This document shows, in pieces, positions 18,123 through 26,489 of a stretch of 64,000 nucleotides of DNA. Position numbers and translations under genes: made by a program. The stretch is from Shimia gijangensis. GTDB lineage: Bacteria; Pseudomonadota; Alphaproteobacteria; Rhodobacterales; Rhodobacteraceae. The notes beneath the pieces were generated by a model that did no database searches, was not told the origin of the DNA, and saw only the letters and a list, made by a program, of their open reading frames with translations. How positions within the stretch are numbered: the first letter of the stretch is position 1; each line of letters opens with the position of its first letter. The DNA lies in NCBI RefSeq assembly GCF_900142085.1, contig NZ_FQZQ01000018.1, forward strand, positions 17,777 to 81,776. The letters run 5' to 3'.

Positions 18123-19262
18123 ATGACGTCCAGCTGGATGACCGACGAACACCAGATGCTGTCCGAGATGACAGCAAAATTCATCAACGATGAATGGGCT
18201 CCGCGTTTTGACAAATGGCGCAAACAGGGCGAAATGGATCGCAGCACATGGAACGAGGCCGGAGAGTTGGGCCTTTTGTGCCCCTCGATCCCCGAGGAAT
18301 ATGGCGGCGTTGGCGGCGATTTCGGCCACGAGGCAGTGATCCTGATGGAAAGCAACCGCGCCAATCTGGCCAGCTGGGGGCACGGCATCCATTCCGGCAT
18401 CGTGGCACATTACATTCTGGAATACGGCTCGGAAGAGCAGAAACAACGCTGGCTGCCGAAAATGGCCACCGGCGAGATGGTCGGCGCGCTGGCGATGACC
18501 GAACCTTCGGGCGGCTCGGACGTGCAGGCAATCAAAACCCGCGCGGTGAAAGACGGCAACGCCTACCGGCTGTCGGGATCCAAGACCTTTATCACCAACG
18601 GACAGCACGCCGATCTGGTAATTGTGGCGGCCAAGACCGACCCCAAAGCAGGCGCCAAGGGCACGTCGTTGGTGGTGGTTGAAACCGCCAAGGCGGAAGG
18701 TTTCTCGCGCGGGCGCAATTTGGAAAAAATCGGCTGCCACGCTGCGGACACGTCAGAGCTGTTCTTCGACAATGTCGAAATTCCGCCCGAAAACCTCCTT
18801 GGCGGTGAAGAGGGCCAGGGGTTTTATCAGATGATGAAACAACTGGGCCAGGAACGTCTGGTCATTGCCTGTATCGCCCAAGGGTCGATGGAAGGCGCGG
18901 TTGAGCGCACCATCGCCTATTGCAAGGAACGCGAAGCCTTTGGTGGGCCGATCATGCAGTTCCAGAACACGCGGTTTAAACTGGCCGAATGCCTGACCAA
19001 AACCAAGGTCGCACGTGCCTTTCTGGATGAATGTATCTCTGAGCTGATCGCTGGCGAGCTGACAGTTGAGAAGGCCGCGATGGCGAAATACTGGATCACG
19101 GACACGCAAGGAGAAGTGTTGGATGAATGCCTGCAACTCTTTGGGGGCTATGGCTATATGCAGGAATACTCGATCGGCGAAATGTGGGTCGATGCACGGG
19201 TGCAACGGATCTACGGCGGCACCAATGAAATCATGAAGGAACTGATTTCAAGGTCACTTTGA
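18123..19262 (+). CDS. Acyl-CoA dehydrogenase, LCAD-like
   Basis: The 379-residue enzyme has the standard ACAD layout: [45 protein letters not shown], and the C-terminal [14 protein letters not shown] with [13 protein letters not shown]. Gly replaces Glu at the MCAD-type catalytic position (YGGTNE), whereas Glu is present in LGQERLVIA, the alternative site used by long-chain and isovaleryl-CoA dehydrogenases. It therefore probably acts on long or branched acyl-CoA. It follows the small RHH-like gene by 20 bases, with GGAGGGAG just before ATG. Confidence 0.92.
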   Translation: MTSSWMTDEHQMLSEMTAKFINDEWAPRFDKWRKQGEMDRSTWNEAGELGLLCPSIPEEYGGVGGDFGHEAVILMESNRANLASWGHGIHSGIVAHYILEYGSEEQKQRWLPKMATGEMVGALAMTEPSGGSDVQAIKTRAVKDGNAYRLSGSKTFITNGQHADLVIVAAKTDPKAGAKGTSLVVVETAKAEGFSRGRNLEKIGCHAADTSELFFDNVEIPPENLLGGEEGQGFYQMMKQLGQERLVIACIAQGSMEGAVERTIAYCKEREAFGGPIMQFQNTRFKLAECLTKTKVARAFLDECISELIAGELTVEKAAMAKYWITDTQGEVLDECLQLFGGYGYMQEYSIGEMWVDARVQRIYGGTNEIMKELISRSL

Positions 19263-19563
19263 ATTGAAGGCGACGTTTTAGGAGGATGATGTTGGATTAT
19301 GAGTATTTAGAGCGAGATGAAGCGGGGCGTCCACCCTGCCATCCGGCCCAGCGTTTGCCAGCGGGACGGCAGGGCTTCACCTCGCGCGGCCATCGGCTCT
19401 CCAGCCTGTACCGCAGTTCTGATATTCGCGCGTTAACCTTAATGGCGCGTAAACCCGCCTCTTCATCTTGCCAGAAATACTCTGCGGGGGAAGTTCAAAA
19501 TGCATGCATTTTGAACTGGGGGTGCAAAACCCCCGCTGCCTCGCCAACCATAGGGAAATGCGC
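19263..19563. repeat. Intergenic spacer with roseobacter-type palindromic repeat (copy A, about 19455-19545)
   Basis: This 301-base gap holds no convincing gene. It contains CCCTGCC/GGCAGGG arms at about 19336-19376, a CGTTAACCTTAA string at 19425-19436, and the repeat proper: CATCTTGCCAGAAATACTC, a GGGGGAA string, a perfect 24-base palindrome at 19493-19516 and a GGGGG/CCCCC stem at about 19519-19533. Two further copies of the same pattern lie at 28139-28230 (inverted) and 28326-28392. Confidence 0.7.
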
Positions 19564-20202
19564 ATGACCATTAAACTCTACTGCTTCGGAGAAAGCGGTC
19601 ATTCTTACAAGGCCGCGTTGGCTCTTGAACTGAGCGGTCTTGATTGGGAGCCGGTCAAGGTCGACTTTTTCGCAGGCGAAACCCGCAGTGCAGACTACCG
19701 CGAAAACGTCAATGAGCTGGGCGAAGCGCCTGTGCTGGTGGATGGCGATTTCAAGACCAGCCAGTCGGGGGCTATTCAGGCCTATGTCACCGAGATATCC
19801 GGCAAGTTCGGCGGCAAGACCCGCGACGAGAATTACGACATTTTCCGCTGGGTTTTGTGGGACAACCACAAACTGTCATCGTTTGCGGGCATGACCCGGT
19901 TCCTGATGAATTTCCTGCCCGAGGACAAACAGCCCAAAGAGGTGATTGGCTTCAATCTGGGCCGCCTCAAGGGGGCTTATGACATCCTGAACAAACACCT
20001 TGAGGGCCGCGACTGGATTGTGGGTGATGGTGTCACCAACGCTGACCTGACTTGCTGCGGCTACCTGTTTTACAACGAACCCTTTGGGTTTGATCGCGCC
20101 GAGTGGCCCAATATCGACCGCTGGCTTTCAAACATCCAGGCCCTTGAGGGCTGGAAACACCCTTATGACCTGATGCCCGGTTCCCCCGCGGACCGCACCT
20201 GA
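19564..20202 (+). CDS. Glutathione S-transferase family protein
   Basis: A 212-residue GST: thioredoxin-like N-domain with the Ser-bearing start CFGESGHSYKAALALE, the cis-Pro/glutathione motif GEAPVLVDGDF followed by TSQSGAIQAYV, and an all-helical C-domain with VTNADLTCCGYLF. Upstream in-frame codons cross the palindromic repeat; ATG 19564 with AGGGAAA is the likely start. It sits 13 bases before the thiolase gene, so it belongs to the beta-oxidation unit. It could detoxify reactive intermediates or use a CoA-derived electrophile; this is inference. Confidence 0.88.
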   Translation: MTIKLYCFGESGHSYKAALALELSGLDWEPVKVDFFAGETRSADYRENVNELGEAPVLVDGDFKTSQSGAIQAYVTEISGKFGGKTRDENYDIFRWVLWDNHKLSSFAGMTRFLMNFLPEDKQPKEVIGFNLGRLKGAYDILNKHLEGRDWIVGDGVTNADLTCCGYLFYNEPFGFDRAEWPNIDRWLSNIQALEGWKHPYDLMPGSPADRT

Positions 20203-20215
20203 CAAGGAGAAACTG

Positions 20216-21427
20216 ATGACCGAAGCTTATATCTATGACGCGGTGCGCACGCCGCGCGGCAAGGGCCGCAAGGACGGCGCCCTGCACGAAGTCACCTCGG
20301 TACGCCTGTCGGCCACCGTGTTGAACAGCCTGAAAGACCGCAACGGTCTGGACGGCCACGCGGTGGAAGACGTGATCTGGGGCAATGTCACCCAGGTGAA
20401 AGAACAGGGCGGCTGTCTGGCACGGACCGCCGTGCTGGCATCTGACCTTGACGAGTCGATCCCCGGTCTGGCGATCAACCGTTTCTGTGCGAGCGGCATG
20501 GAAGCTGTGAACCTGGCGGCCAATCAGGTCAAAGGCGGCGCCGGTGATGCCTATATCGCTGGCGGCGTGGAAATGATGGGTCGTGTGGCCATGGGGTCAG
20601 ACGGGGCCGCCGTGGCTGTGGATCCGACCGTGGCGATGGACCAGTATTTTGTGCCGCAAGGCATCTCGGCCGACATTATCGCAACCGAGTATGGCTTTAG
20701 CCGCGATCAGGCCGACGCACTGGCCGTTGAATCGCAGCGCCGAGCTAAGGCCGCGTGGGATGACAACCGTTTTGACAAGTCGATCATTGCGGTGAACGAC
20801 GTCAATGGCCTGCCGATCCTCGACTATGACGAATACATGCGTCCGCAGACAGACATGCAGTCCTTGGGCGCACTAAAGGCGTCTTTTGCGGAAATGGGTC
20901 AGGTGATGCCCGGTTTCGACAAGATCGCGCTGATGAAATACCCGCATCTTGAGGCGATCAACCACATCCACCACGCGGGCAACTCGTCCGGTATTGTGGA
21001 TGGTTCGGCTGGTGTGCTGATTGGCAACGAAGAGTTCGGCAAAAAGTATGGCCTGAAGCCACGCGCGCGCATCCGCCAGACCTGTAAAATCGGCACCGAT
21101 CCGACGATCATGCTGACGGGTCCTGTACCTGCGACGCAAAAGATCCTTGCTGATAGTGGCATGACCATTGGTGACATTGACCTGTTTGAGGTGAATGAGG
21201 CTTTTGCCAGCGTTGTAATGCGCTTTCAGCAGGCGTTCGACGTCGACCCCGCCCTTGTGAACGTCAATGGCGGCTCAATCGCCATGGGTCACCCGCTGGG
21301 GGCCACCGGCGCGATCATCATCGGCACGCTTCTGGACGAGCTGGAGCGCTCGGACAAAGAGGTCGGTCTGGCAACCCTGTGCATTGCATCCGGCATGGGT
21401 GCAGCCACCATCATCGAACGCGTGTAA
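20216..21427 (+). CDS. fadA: Acetyl-CoA C-acyltransferase (thiolase)
   Basis: The 403-residue thiolase has all three catalytic residues: Cys91 in NRFCASGMEAV, His359 in MGHPLGATGA and Cys389 in LCIASGMGAA. It cleaves 3-ketoacyl-CoA to acetyl-CoA and a shortened acyl-CoA in beta-oxidation. A ribosome site (AAGGAG) precedes ATG. It lies 12 bases before the FadJ-like gene, forming the usual thiolase/multifunctional enzyme pair. The symbol is by function; the branch (fadA against fadI) was not resolved. Confidence 0.92.
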   Translation: MTEAYIYDAVRTPRGKGRKDGALHEVTSVRLSATVLNSLKDRNGLDGHAVEDVIWGNVTQVKEQGGCLARTAVLASDLDESIPGLAINRFCASGMEAVNLAANQVKGGAGDAYIAGGVEMMGRVAMGSDGAAVAVDPTVAMDQYFVPQGISADIIATEYGFSRDQADALAVESQRRAKAAWDDNRFDKSIIAVNDVNGLPILDYDEYMRPQTDMQSLGALKASFAEMGQVMPGFDKIALMKYPHLEAINHIHHAGNSSGIVDGSAGVLIGNEEFGKKYGLKPRARIRQTCKIGTDPTIMLTGPVPATQKILADSGMTIGDIDLFEVNEAFASVVMRFQQAFDVDPALVNVNGGSIAMGHPLGATGAIIIGTLLDELERSDKEVGLATLCIASGMGAATIIERV

Positions 21428-21439
21428 GGAGTTAAAAAC

Positions 21440-23632
21440 ATGAGCGATTTCAATCTCTCCGTAGACGCAGATGGCGTCGGGATCATCACCTGGGACACGG
21501 CTGGTAAGTCGATGAACGTGATGACAGAGCAAGCTTTCAGCGATCTGAATGCCATCATCGACACGGTGCTGTCGGATGACGCCATCAAAGGCGCGGTAAT
21601 CACCTCGGGCAAAGAAGGCTCGTTTGCCGGTGGTATGGACCTCAATGTGTTGGCCGAAATGGGCAAACGTGGCGGCGACAACCCGGCGCAGGGCATGTTT
21701 GACGGTGTGATGTCGATGCACAGCGTTCTGCGCAAGATCGAGCGCGCAGGCATGGATGCCAAGACCAACAAAGGCGGCAAGCCCATTGCCTGTGTGTTGC
21801 CCGGCACCGCGTTGGGCATTGGTCTGGAGCTGCCGTTGTCGACGCACCGCATCTTTGCCGCCGACAACCCCAAAGCCAAGATCGGCCTGCCGGAGATTAT
21901 GGTCGGCATCTTCCCCGGTGGCGGTGGTACCACGCGCATGGTGCGCAAAATGGGTGCCATGGCGGCCTCGCCTTTCCTGTTGCAAGGCAAGATGGTGGAC
22001 CCCAAGAAAGCCAAGATGGCGGGCATCATCGATGAGGTCAGCGAAGACCCGATGGCGGATGCCAAGGCCTGGGTTCTCTCTGAGCCGAAGATCGTCAAAC
22101 CCTGGGATGAAAAAGGCTATAAAATGCCCGGCGGCGAGCCCTATCACCCCGCAGGTTTCATGACCTTTGTTGGCGCCAATGCGATGGTCAACGGCAACAC
22201 GTGGGGTGTTTACCCTGCTGCCAAGGCATTGTTGAGCGCAGTGTACGAAGGTGCGATGGTGCCGTTTGACACCGCAATCAAGATCGAAGCGCGCTGGTTT
22301 ACCAATGTGCTGGTGAACCCCTCGTCCTCGGCCATGATCCGGTCCTTGTTCATCAACAAGGAAGCGCTGGAAAAAGGCGCGAACCGTCCTGACGTGCCCG
22401 ACCAGCGCGTCAAGAAAGTGGGCGTCTTGGGTGCGGGCATGATGGGTGCTGGTATCGCGTTGGTCTCGGCCAAGGCAGGCATGGATGTTGTGCTGATCGA
22501 CACCAATCAGGAAGCAGCGGATCGCGGCAAAGCCTATTCCGAGAGCTTCATGGACAAGGGCATCAAGCGCAAGAAGGCGACGCCTGAGCAGAAAGATGCG
22601 ATGCTGGCCAGGATCAACGCCACCACCGATCTGAACGCTTTGGCTGATGTCGATCTGATCATCGAAGCCGTGTTCGAAGACCCCGGCGTCAAAGCCGAGA
22701 TGACCAAAAAGGTTGAGGCGATCATCCCCGAGGATGCGATCTTTGCCTCGAACACCTCGACCTTGCCGATCACCGGTCTGGCCAAGGCGTCTGTGCGCAA
22801 GGATCAGTTCATCGGCATCCACTTCTTCTCGCCGGTTGAGAAGATGGCGCTGGTGGAAATCATCAAGGGCCGCGAAACCGGACCACGTGCGGTGGCCAAA
22901 GCGCTGGACTATGTGCGTCAGATCAAGAAGACACCGATTGTCGTGAATGACGAGCGCTTTTTCTATGCCAACCGCTGCATCATTCCTTACATCAACGAGG
23001 GCGTGATGATGACCGGCGAAGGGGTGGCTCCGCAGCTTTTGGACCATGCCGCGCAGCTGCTCGGCTTCCCGGTTGGACCGATCCAGCTGGTGGATGAAAC
23101 CTCGCTTGATCTGGGTGCCAAGATCGCCAAGGCGACGATGGCGGCGATGGGCAATGCCTATCCGAAATCCGTGGCTGATGATGTCACCTTCTGGATGGTT
23201 GATGAGGGTCGCTTTGGTCGCAAAGCCAAGGCCGGGTTCTTTGACTATGACGAGAACGGCAAACGTCTGGGCTATTGGAAAGGCTTTGCCGACAAGTTCC
23301 CGCAGCTGGAAGAGCAACCGGATGTGACCGAGGTTCAGCATCGCCTGATTTTTGCACAGGTTCTGGAAGCCGTGCGCGCGTTGGAAGCAGATGTGCTGGA
23401 AGACATCCGCGAAGGCGACGTGGGCGCGATCCTGGGTTGGGGCTTTATGCCTTGGTCGGGTGGTCCGTTCTCATGGCTGGACATCGTGGGTGCGCCTTGG
23501 GCGGCGGCAAAATGTGACGAGCTGACCGAGAAATTCGGTGAGCGGTTCACCTGCCCACCGCTGTTGCGTGAAATGGCCGAGAAGAACCAGACTTTCTATG
23601 GTCGCTTTGGTGAGGCTGCAAAAGCAGCCTAA
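21440..23632 (+). CDS. fadJ: Trifunctional-type enoyl-CoA hydratase / 3-hydroxyacyl-CoA dehydrogenase
   Basis: The 730-residue fusion has an N-terminal crotonase domain (SGKEGSFAGGMDLN, GTALGIGLELPLSTH, PEIMVGIFPGGGGTTR; residues ~1-190). A Rossmann dehydrogenase domain starts near residue 310 (VGVLGAGMMGAGIA, then SNTSTLPIT and the catalytic His in GIHFFSPVEKM), followed by the duplicated C-terminal HADH domain. It carries out the hydration and NAD-dependent oxidation steps of beta-oxidation. The layout fits FadB/FadJ; the symbol is approximate. A large open frame on the opposite strand (21275-23341) is only a codon-bias shadow. A clear terminator follows. Confidence 0.93.
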   Translation: MSDFNLSVDADGVGIITWDTAGKSMNVMTEQAFSDLNAIIDTVLSDDAIKGAVITSGKEGSFAGGMDLNVLAEMGKRGGDNPAQGMFDGVMSMHSVLRKIERAGMDAKTNKGGKPIACVLPGTALGIGLELPLSTHRIFAADNPKAKIGLPEIMVGIFPGGGGTTRMVRKMGAMAASPFLLQGKMVDPKKAKMAGIIDEVSEDPMADAKAWVLSEPKIVKPWDEKGYKMPGGEPYHPAGFMTFVGANAMVNGNTWGVYPAAKALLSAVYEGAMVPFDTAIKIEARWFTNVLVNPSSSAMIRSLFINKEALEKGANRPDVPDQRVKKVGVLGAGMMGAGIALVSAKAGMDVVLIDTNQEAADRGKAYSESFMDKGIKRKKATPEQKDAMLARINATTDLNALADVDLIIEAVFEDPGVKAEMTKKVEAIIPEDAIFASNTSTLPITGLAKASVRKDQFIGIHFFSPVEKMALVEIIKGRETGPRAVAKALDYVRQIKKTPIVVNDERFFYANRCIIPYINEGVMMTGEGVAPQLLDHAAQLLGFPVGPIQLVDETSLDLGAKIAKATMAAMGNAYPKSVADDVTFWMVDEGRFGRKAKAGFFDYDENGKRLGYWKGFADKFPQLEEQPDVTEVQHRLIFAQVLEAVRALEADVLEDIREGDVGAILGWGFMPWSGGPFSWLDIVGAPWAAAKCDELTEKFGERFTCPPLLREMAEKNQTFYGRFGEAAKAA

Positions 23633-23650
23633 ATTCCGAAAGATACTAAT

Positions 23651-23686
23651 AAAGGGCGCATCCTCTTGGTGCGCCCTTTGTTTTTG
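23651..23686 (+). terminator. Intrinsic terminator of the beta-oxidation operon
   Basis: AAAGGGCGC at 23651-23659 pairs perfectly with GCGCCCTTT at 23671-23679, followed by GTTTTT. It lies 18 bases after the fadJ stop and also separates that gene from the convergent Hint-domain gene. Confidence 0.9.
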
Positions 23687-23701
23687 GTTGCCGTTGAATG
23701 G

Positions 23702-24379
23702 TCAACTCGCCGATTTTGTTTCGGCACGCGCATTAAGCGTTTCAACCAGCTCTTGTTCGAGGTGCGCAAGAAAGGCCTTGGCCTGCATATGATCCAATTT
23801 CGGGATCCCGGTTGTTGTTGCCTCAATACTCTCACGATCGCCTGACGCATCCAAACTCAGCGCGCTCAATATAGAAGGGCAACAGGCAATTGCCCCATTC
23901 GCAACGGGAACAAGTTCCTCCTGATCGAAGTGCAGCTGATACAACTTGGCCGGGACATCGGGTTGAAACAGCTCAATACCGATAAACCCAATCAGATCAG
24001 CCCCCTGGAGTAAGGCAAACCTGCTGCCGTTTTGTTTTTCAAAAGCCTTTGAAGCGAGCGCCACCATGGTTTCGCCTTGCAAAACCAGATCTTCTTCATT
24101 GCCCAACGCCCCGCTTGGGACGAAAAGAGGACAGACACTCGACGGGCAAGTGCCGGGTTGCTTCCAGATGTCGATCACGGTGATCTGGCGCACGGGCTGA
24201 AGGCCGTTTTCAAACGTAAAAACCATATCGCCTTCGACCAACCAGGCAACGTTACGCCAATCGCTTTCCATCCGAACAGTGGTGCCTTCAACAAAGCCAT
24301 CTTCACCGCAACGAGCGCACGCCATACCGACCTGGGCAAACTCGCATTTGATGTGACTCATTGAATGCGTACCAAACAT
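23702..24379 (-). CDS. Hint-domain (Hint_2-like) protein, apparently without processing residues (1)
   Basis: The 225-residue protein keeps the outline of the Rhodobacterales Hint_2 domain: FVEGTTV then VEGDMVFTFENGLQPVR (first block), PSGALGNEEDLVLQGE (second block) and LYQLHFDQEELVPVANG (third block). Typical members read CFTPGT, then a His in the second block and HLLFDRHE in the third. Here Gly occupies the place of the nucleophilic Cys and the second-block His is missing. Self-cleavage therefore looks unlikely. A CxxC pair near residues 21-24 (CARC) is unusual. It is a paralogue of the gene at 24624. The function is unknown. Confidence 0.72.
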   Translation of the reverse strand: MFGTHSMSHIKCEFAQVGMACARCGEDGFVEGTTVRMESDWRNVAWLVEGDMVFTFENGLQPVRQITVIDIWKQPGTCPSSVCPLFVPSGALGNEEDLVLQGETMVALASKAFEKQNGSRFALLQGADLIGFIGIELFQPDVPAKLYQLHFDQEELVPVANGAIACCPSILSALSLDASGDRESIEATTTGIPKLDHMQAKAFLAHLEQELVETLNARAETKSAS

Positions 24380-24513
24380 TGCGCGCCCTTTTTGTTCTTA
24401 ACCGGAAGGTGAGGCAAAATCATGAAAATGGGCCACTACACAGCCCAACTGAGGGTTGCTCAACGCGCGCTCTACCTAAGAGTGTATGAACATCGCAACA
24501 ATAATGCAAGGAG

Positions 24514-24534
24514 AAGTTTACCTAACGTAAACTT
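24514..24534. promoter_or_regulatory. Inverted repeat upstream of Hint gene 1
   Basis: AAGTTTAC (24514-24521) and GTAAACTT (24527-24534) are perfect complements around a 5-base spacer, about 135 bases before the start of the Hint gene at 24379. It may be an operator. The protein that would bind is unknown. Confidence 0.4.
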
Positions 24535-24565
24535 GCACTTGGATGTTGTGGCTGTCTGCTTCCTC

Positions 24566-24607
24566 AGAAAAAAACGTCCGAGACAAAATCCCGGACGTTC
24601 TTTTTTC
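24566..24607 (-). terminator. Intrinsic terminator of Hint gene 2
   Basis: AACGTCCG at 24573-24580 pairs with CGGACGTT at 24592-24599. On the minus strand the stem is followed by a run of T (A7 on the plus strand), and on the plus strand by TCTTTTTT-like sequence, so it could work in both directions. It lies just after the stop of the gene at 24624. Confidence 0.88.
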
Positions 24608-24623
24608 TGTCAGGCCTTTGAGC

Positions 24624-25277
24624 TTAGGCAACTGCGCACTGTAGGTCATCCTGAAAACAGGCTGCCTCAAGCACGCGCATGGCAACAGGCAAAGGAAGCA
24701 TGTTGTAGTTTCCAGCTGCGCCATATTTTGGCAGCATACCCGCGCCCAGCCCCCAGTGGGCCTGACAAAACATCAAAGCACCCTGGTCTGCAAAGACCAT
24801 CTGATCCTCTTCAAAAACTGGCAAAGCAACTTCGACTGTACCGTATGGGTTTTCGCGTTCCACACCATCAAGAACATCGAGAGCAGCGCCCGGGACAACG
24901 GCAAAGGGGTCCCCCCACTGGTCCACAATCGCGTCACTTTCGATCAGGACACCTTGGTGAGGCATCACCAGCATGTCGTGACGATTGCCCAGAACGCCCT
25001 CGGGCACCATCAGAGGCCAAAGCGCTTCGGGGCACGGGCCGATGCCCCCCCAAAGCTCGTCGCGCATCACGGCAGTCACGCGTTGCATGCCGCCGTCAAA
25101 AGTCAGCACGTCGTCTCCCGGACGCAAGGTTTCTACCGGCTGCCAGCCATTTTGTGTCGCAACATGTGTGCCCTCAACAAGACCACAACCGGCGCCCAGC
25201 AAAACTGGATCCTGAAGGTTTTGTACAGGAGACACCATTTGGGTGTTCGATTCCTGTGATGGGTTCCATCCAAACAT
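24624..25277 (-). CDS. Hint-domain (Hint_2-like) protein, apparently without processing Cys (2)
   Basis: The 217-residue protein has a readable Hint outline: GLVEGTHVATQNGW then LRPGDDVLTFDGGMQRV, PEGVLGNRHDMLVMPHQGVLI (His kept in MPH), and VALPVFEEDQMVFADQGALMFC. The place of the catalytic Cys (CFTPGT in typical members) is taken by Gly, with a Cys one position earlier; the third-block His is replaced. It may be a non-cleaving Hint fold. It is a tandem paralogue of the 23702 gene but has its own terminator, so the two are probably separate transcripts. The N-terminal 28 residues have no signal peptide. Confidence 0.75.
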   Translation of the reverse strand: MFGWNPSQESNTQMVSPVQNLQDPVLLGAGCGLVEGTHVATQNGWQPVETLRPGDDVLTFDGGMQRVTAVMRDELWGGIGPCPEALWPLMVPEGVLGNRHDMLVMPHQGVLIESDAIVDQWGDPFAVVPGAALDVLDGVERENPYGTVEVALPVFEEDQMVFADQGALMFCQAHWGLGAGMLPKYGAAGNYNMLPLPVAMRVLEAACFQDDLQCAVA

Positions 25278-25466
25278 TGTTTTCCCCTAGTGTCTGGTAT
25301 GATCGTTAGCAGCCCTATTATTTGTGACGAATTGTATGAAGTCGCTTGGTCGGAAATGTGGAAGTTTTGGGGCAATGTTTCCGAGCCTGAGACAATCCTC
25401 AAATCGCAACTGGATTGGGTCAAAATCGGCGGAAATCACGCAGAAATTGAGAGTTTTTTCAGAGCC

Positions 25467-25484
25467 TGATTCCAATTGGAATCA
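25467..25484. repeat. 18-bp perfect palindrome over the EamA stop codon
   Basis: TGATTCCAATTGGAATCA is fully self-complementary and includes the stop codon of the minus-strand EamA gene. No T tract follows. It could be an RNA stem at the 3' end or a chance palindrome. Confidence 0.45.
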
Positions 25485-26378
25485 CTTGGATCGAACCGCA
25501 ATTACCACTCCGGAAGCCGCGATCATACCAATGCCAAGCCCCTGCAGGAAACTAAGAGTTTGCCCGAACAGGATCCAGGCAAACAACGGTGCAAACAGCA
25601 TTGCGGTGTATTCAAAAACCGCTACGTTGGTGGGCTCATCCATTTGGTATGCACGAATTATCAAAAACACAGCACCCAGTGATCCAACCGCCTGCAACAC
25701 CACCCAAGGCAGTACGGCAGCTATGTCCCAAGTCCAGACACGGTTCACAAATTCAACGCCTTCAGGAATGACCGGTCCAACCAGAAAGCTCACCACCAGC
25801 CCCGCCAACCCGAGCATCATCATATTCGCCGCCAGCATCGACACCGCGCTTTCACCCTCGCACCAGCTTCGGGTCGCAATGGACGAGATTGCATAGAAAA
25901 ATCCTGCCGCGACGGGCATCATCATCAAAGGCCCAAAGCCATCTGATCCCGGTTGCAAAACCAGCAGGATACCTAAAAAGCCAATCAGCACCGCGCCGAT
26001 ACGCCTTGGTCCTATGCGTTGTTTCAGCCCAATTGTCTTAATCAACAGAACCCAGATCGGCGAAGTAAACAGCCCGGCAAGCGCCTGAGAAATTGGCATG
26101 AAACCAAGCGAGGCAAAATACAACATCATCGCGACCGTGATCATCGTGGCACGCGCCAGGACAGGTAACCAACGTATCGGGCGTAGCCGCCCCAACCCAA
26201 TGGCGGCCATGCCAACCAAGAGAGGCGCCATAAAGGTCGAACGCATGACCTGGAACTGCCAAAGGCTGATTTCTTCCGCAATAACGCTGACAAAATTGTC
26301 GATAAACCCAACAGTGGCCATCGCAGACATCATGGAAACTGCCGCCACCATGGGTCGATTATTGACGGATGCAGTCAT
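25482..26378 (-). CDS. EamA/DMT family transporter
   Basis: The 298-residue protein has ten hydrophobic segments in two EamA repeats; GFMPISQALAGLFTSPIWVLL ends the first half and AYQMDEPTNVAVFEYTAMLFAPL the second, both typical of drug/metabolite exporters of the DMT superfamily. The substrate is unknown. It is divergent from an acyl-CoA synthetase gene, with 111 bases between them holding a FadR-type operator, so the two may be co-regulated. Confidence 0.88.
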   Translation of the reverse strand: MTASVNNRPMVAAVSMMSAMATVGFIDNFVSVIAEEISLWQFQVMRSTFMAPLLVGMAAIGLGRLRPIRWLPVLARATMITVAMMLYFASLGFMPISQALAGLFTSPIWVLLIKTIGLKQRIGPRRIGAVLIGFLGILLVLQPGSDGFGPLMMMPVAAGFFYAISSIATRSWCEGESAVSMLAANMMMLGLAGLVVSFLVGPVIPEGVEFVNRVWTWDIAAVLPWVVLQAVGSLGAVFLIIRAYQMDEPTNVAVFEYTAMLFAPLFAWILFGQTLSFLQGLGIGMIAASGVVIAVRSK

Positions 26379-26388
26379 TTCTGCCTCT

Positions 26389-26403
26389 AATTGTCTGACA
26401 ATT
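26389..26403. promoter_or_regulatory. GntR/FadR-subfamily operator candidate
   Basis: AATTGTC-T-GACAATT is a perfect 15-base inverted repeat in the divergent promoter of the EamA and acyl-CoA synthetase genes. Its core TTGTCTGACAA fits the FadR-subfamily consensus TNGTNNNACNA. No GntR gene is seen in the window, so the regulator would act from elsewhere. Confidence 0.6.
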
Positions 26404-26489
26404 GTCGTTTCAGTGTTACTTCGAACATATCGAGTACAGGTAGTCTGTCATAAAAACGACAACGCTCAGAGAATCAAGGGAGGGATCTG

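Noticed and set aside
21275..23341. 688-codon open frame on the minus strand opposite fadJ
   Set aside because: It is a shadow of the strongly biased, GC3-rich fadJ gene: no family motifs, His/Arg/Gly-rich composition and no ribosome site.
24624..25277. Intein or hedgehog-type self-splicing protein
   Set aside because: The Hint blocks are recognisable but the nucleophile Cys is not in place, and no extein-like flanks exist.
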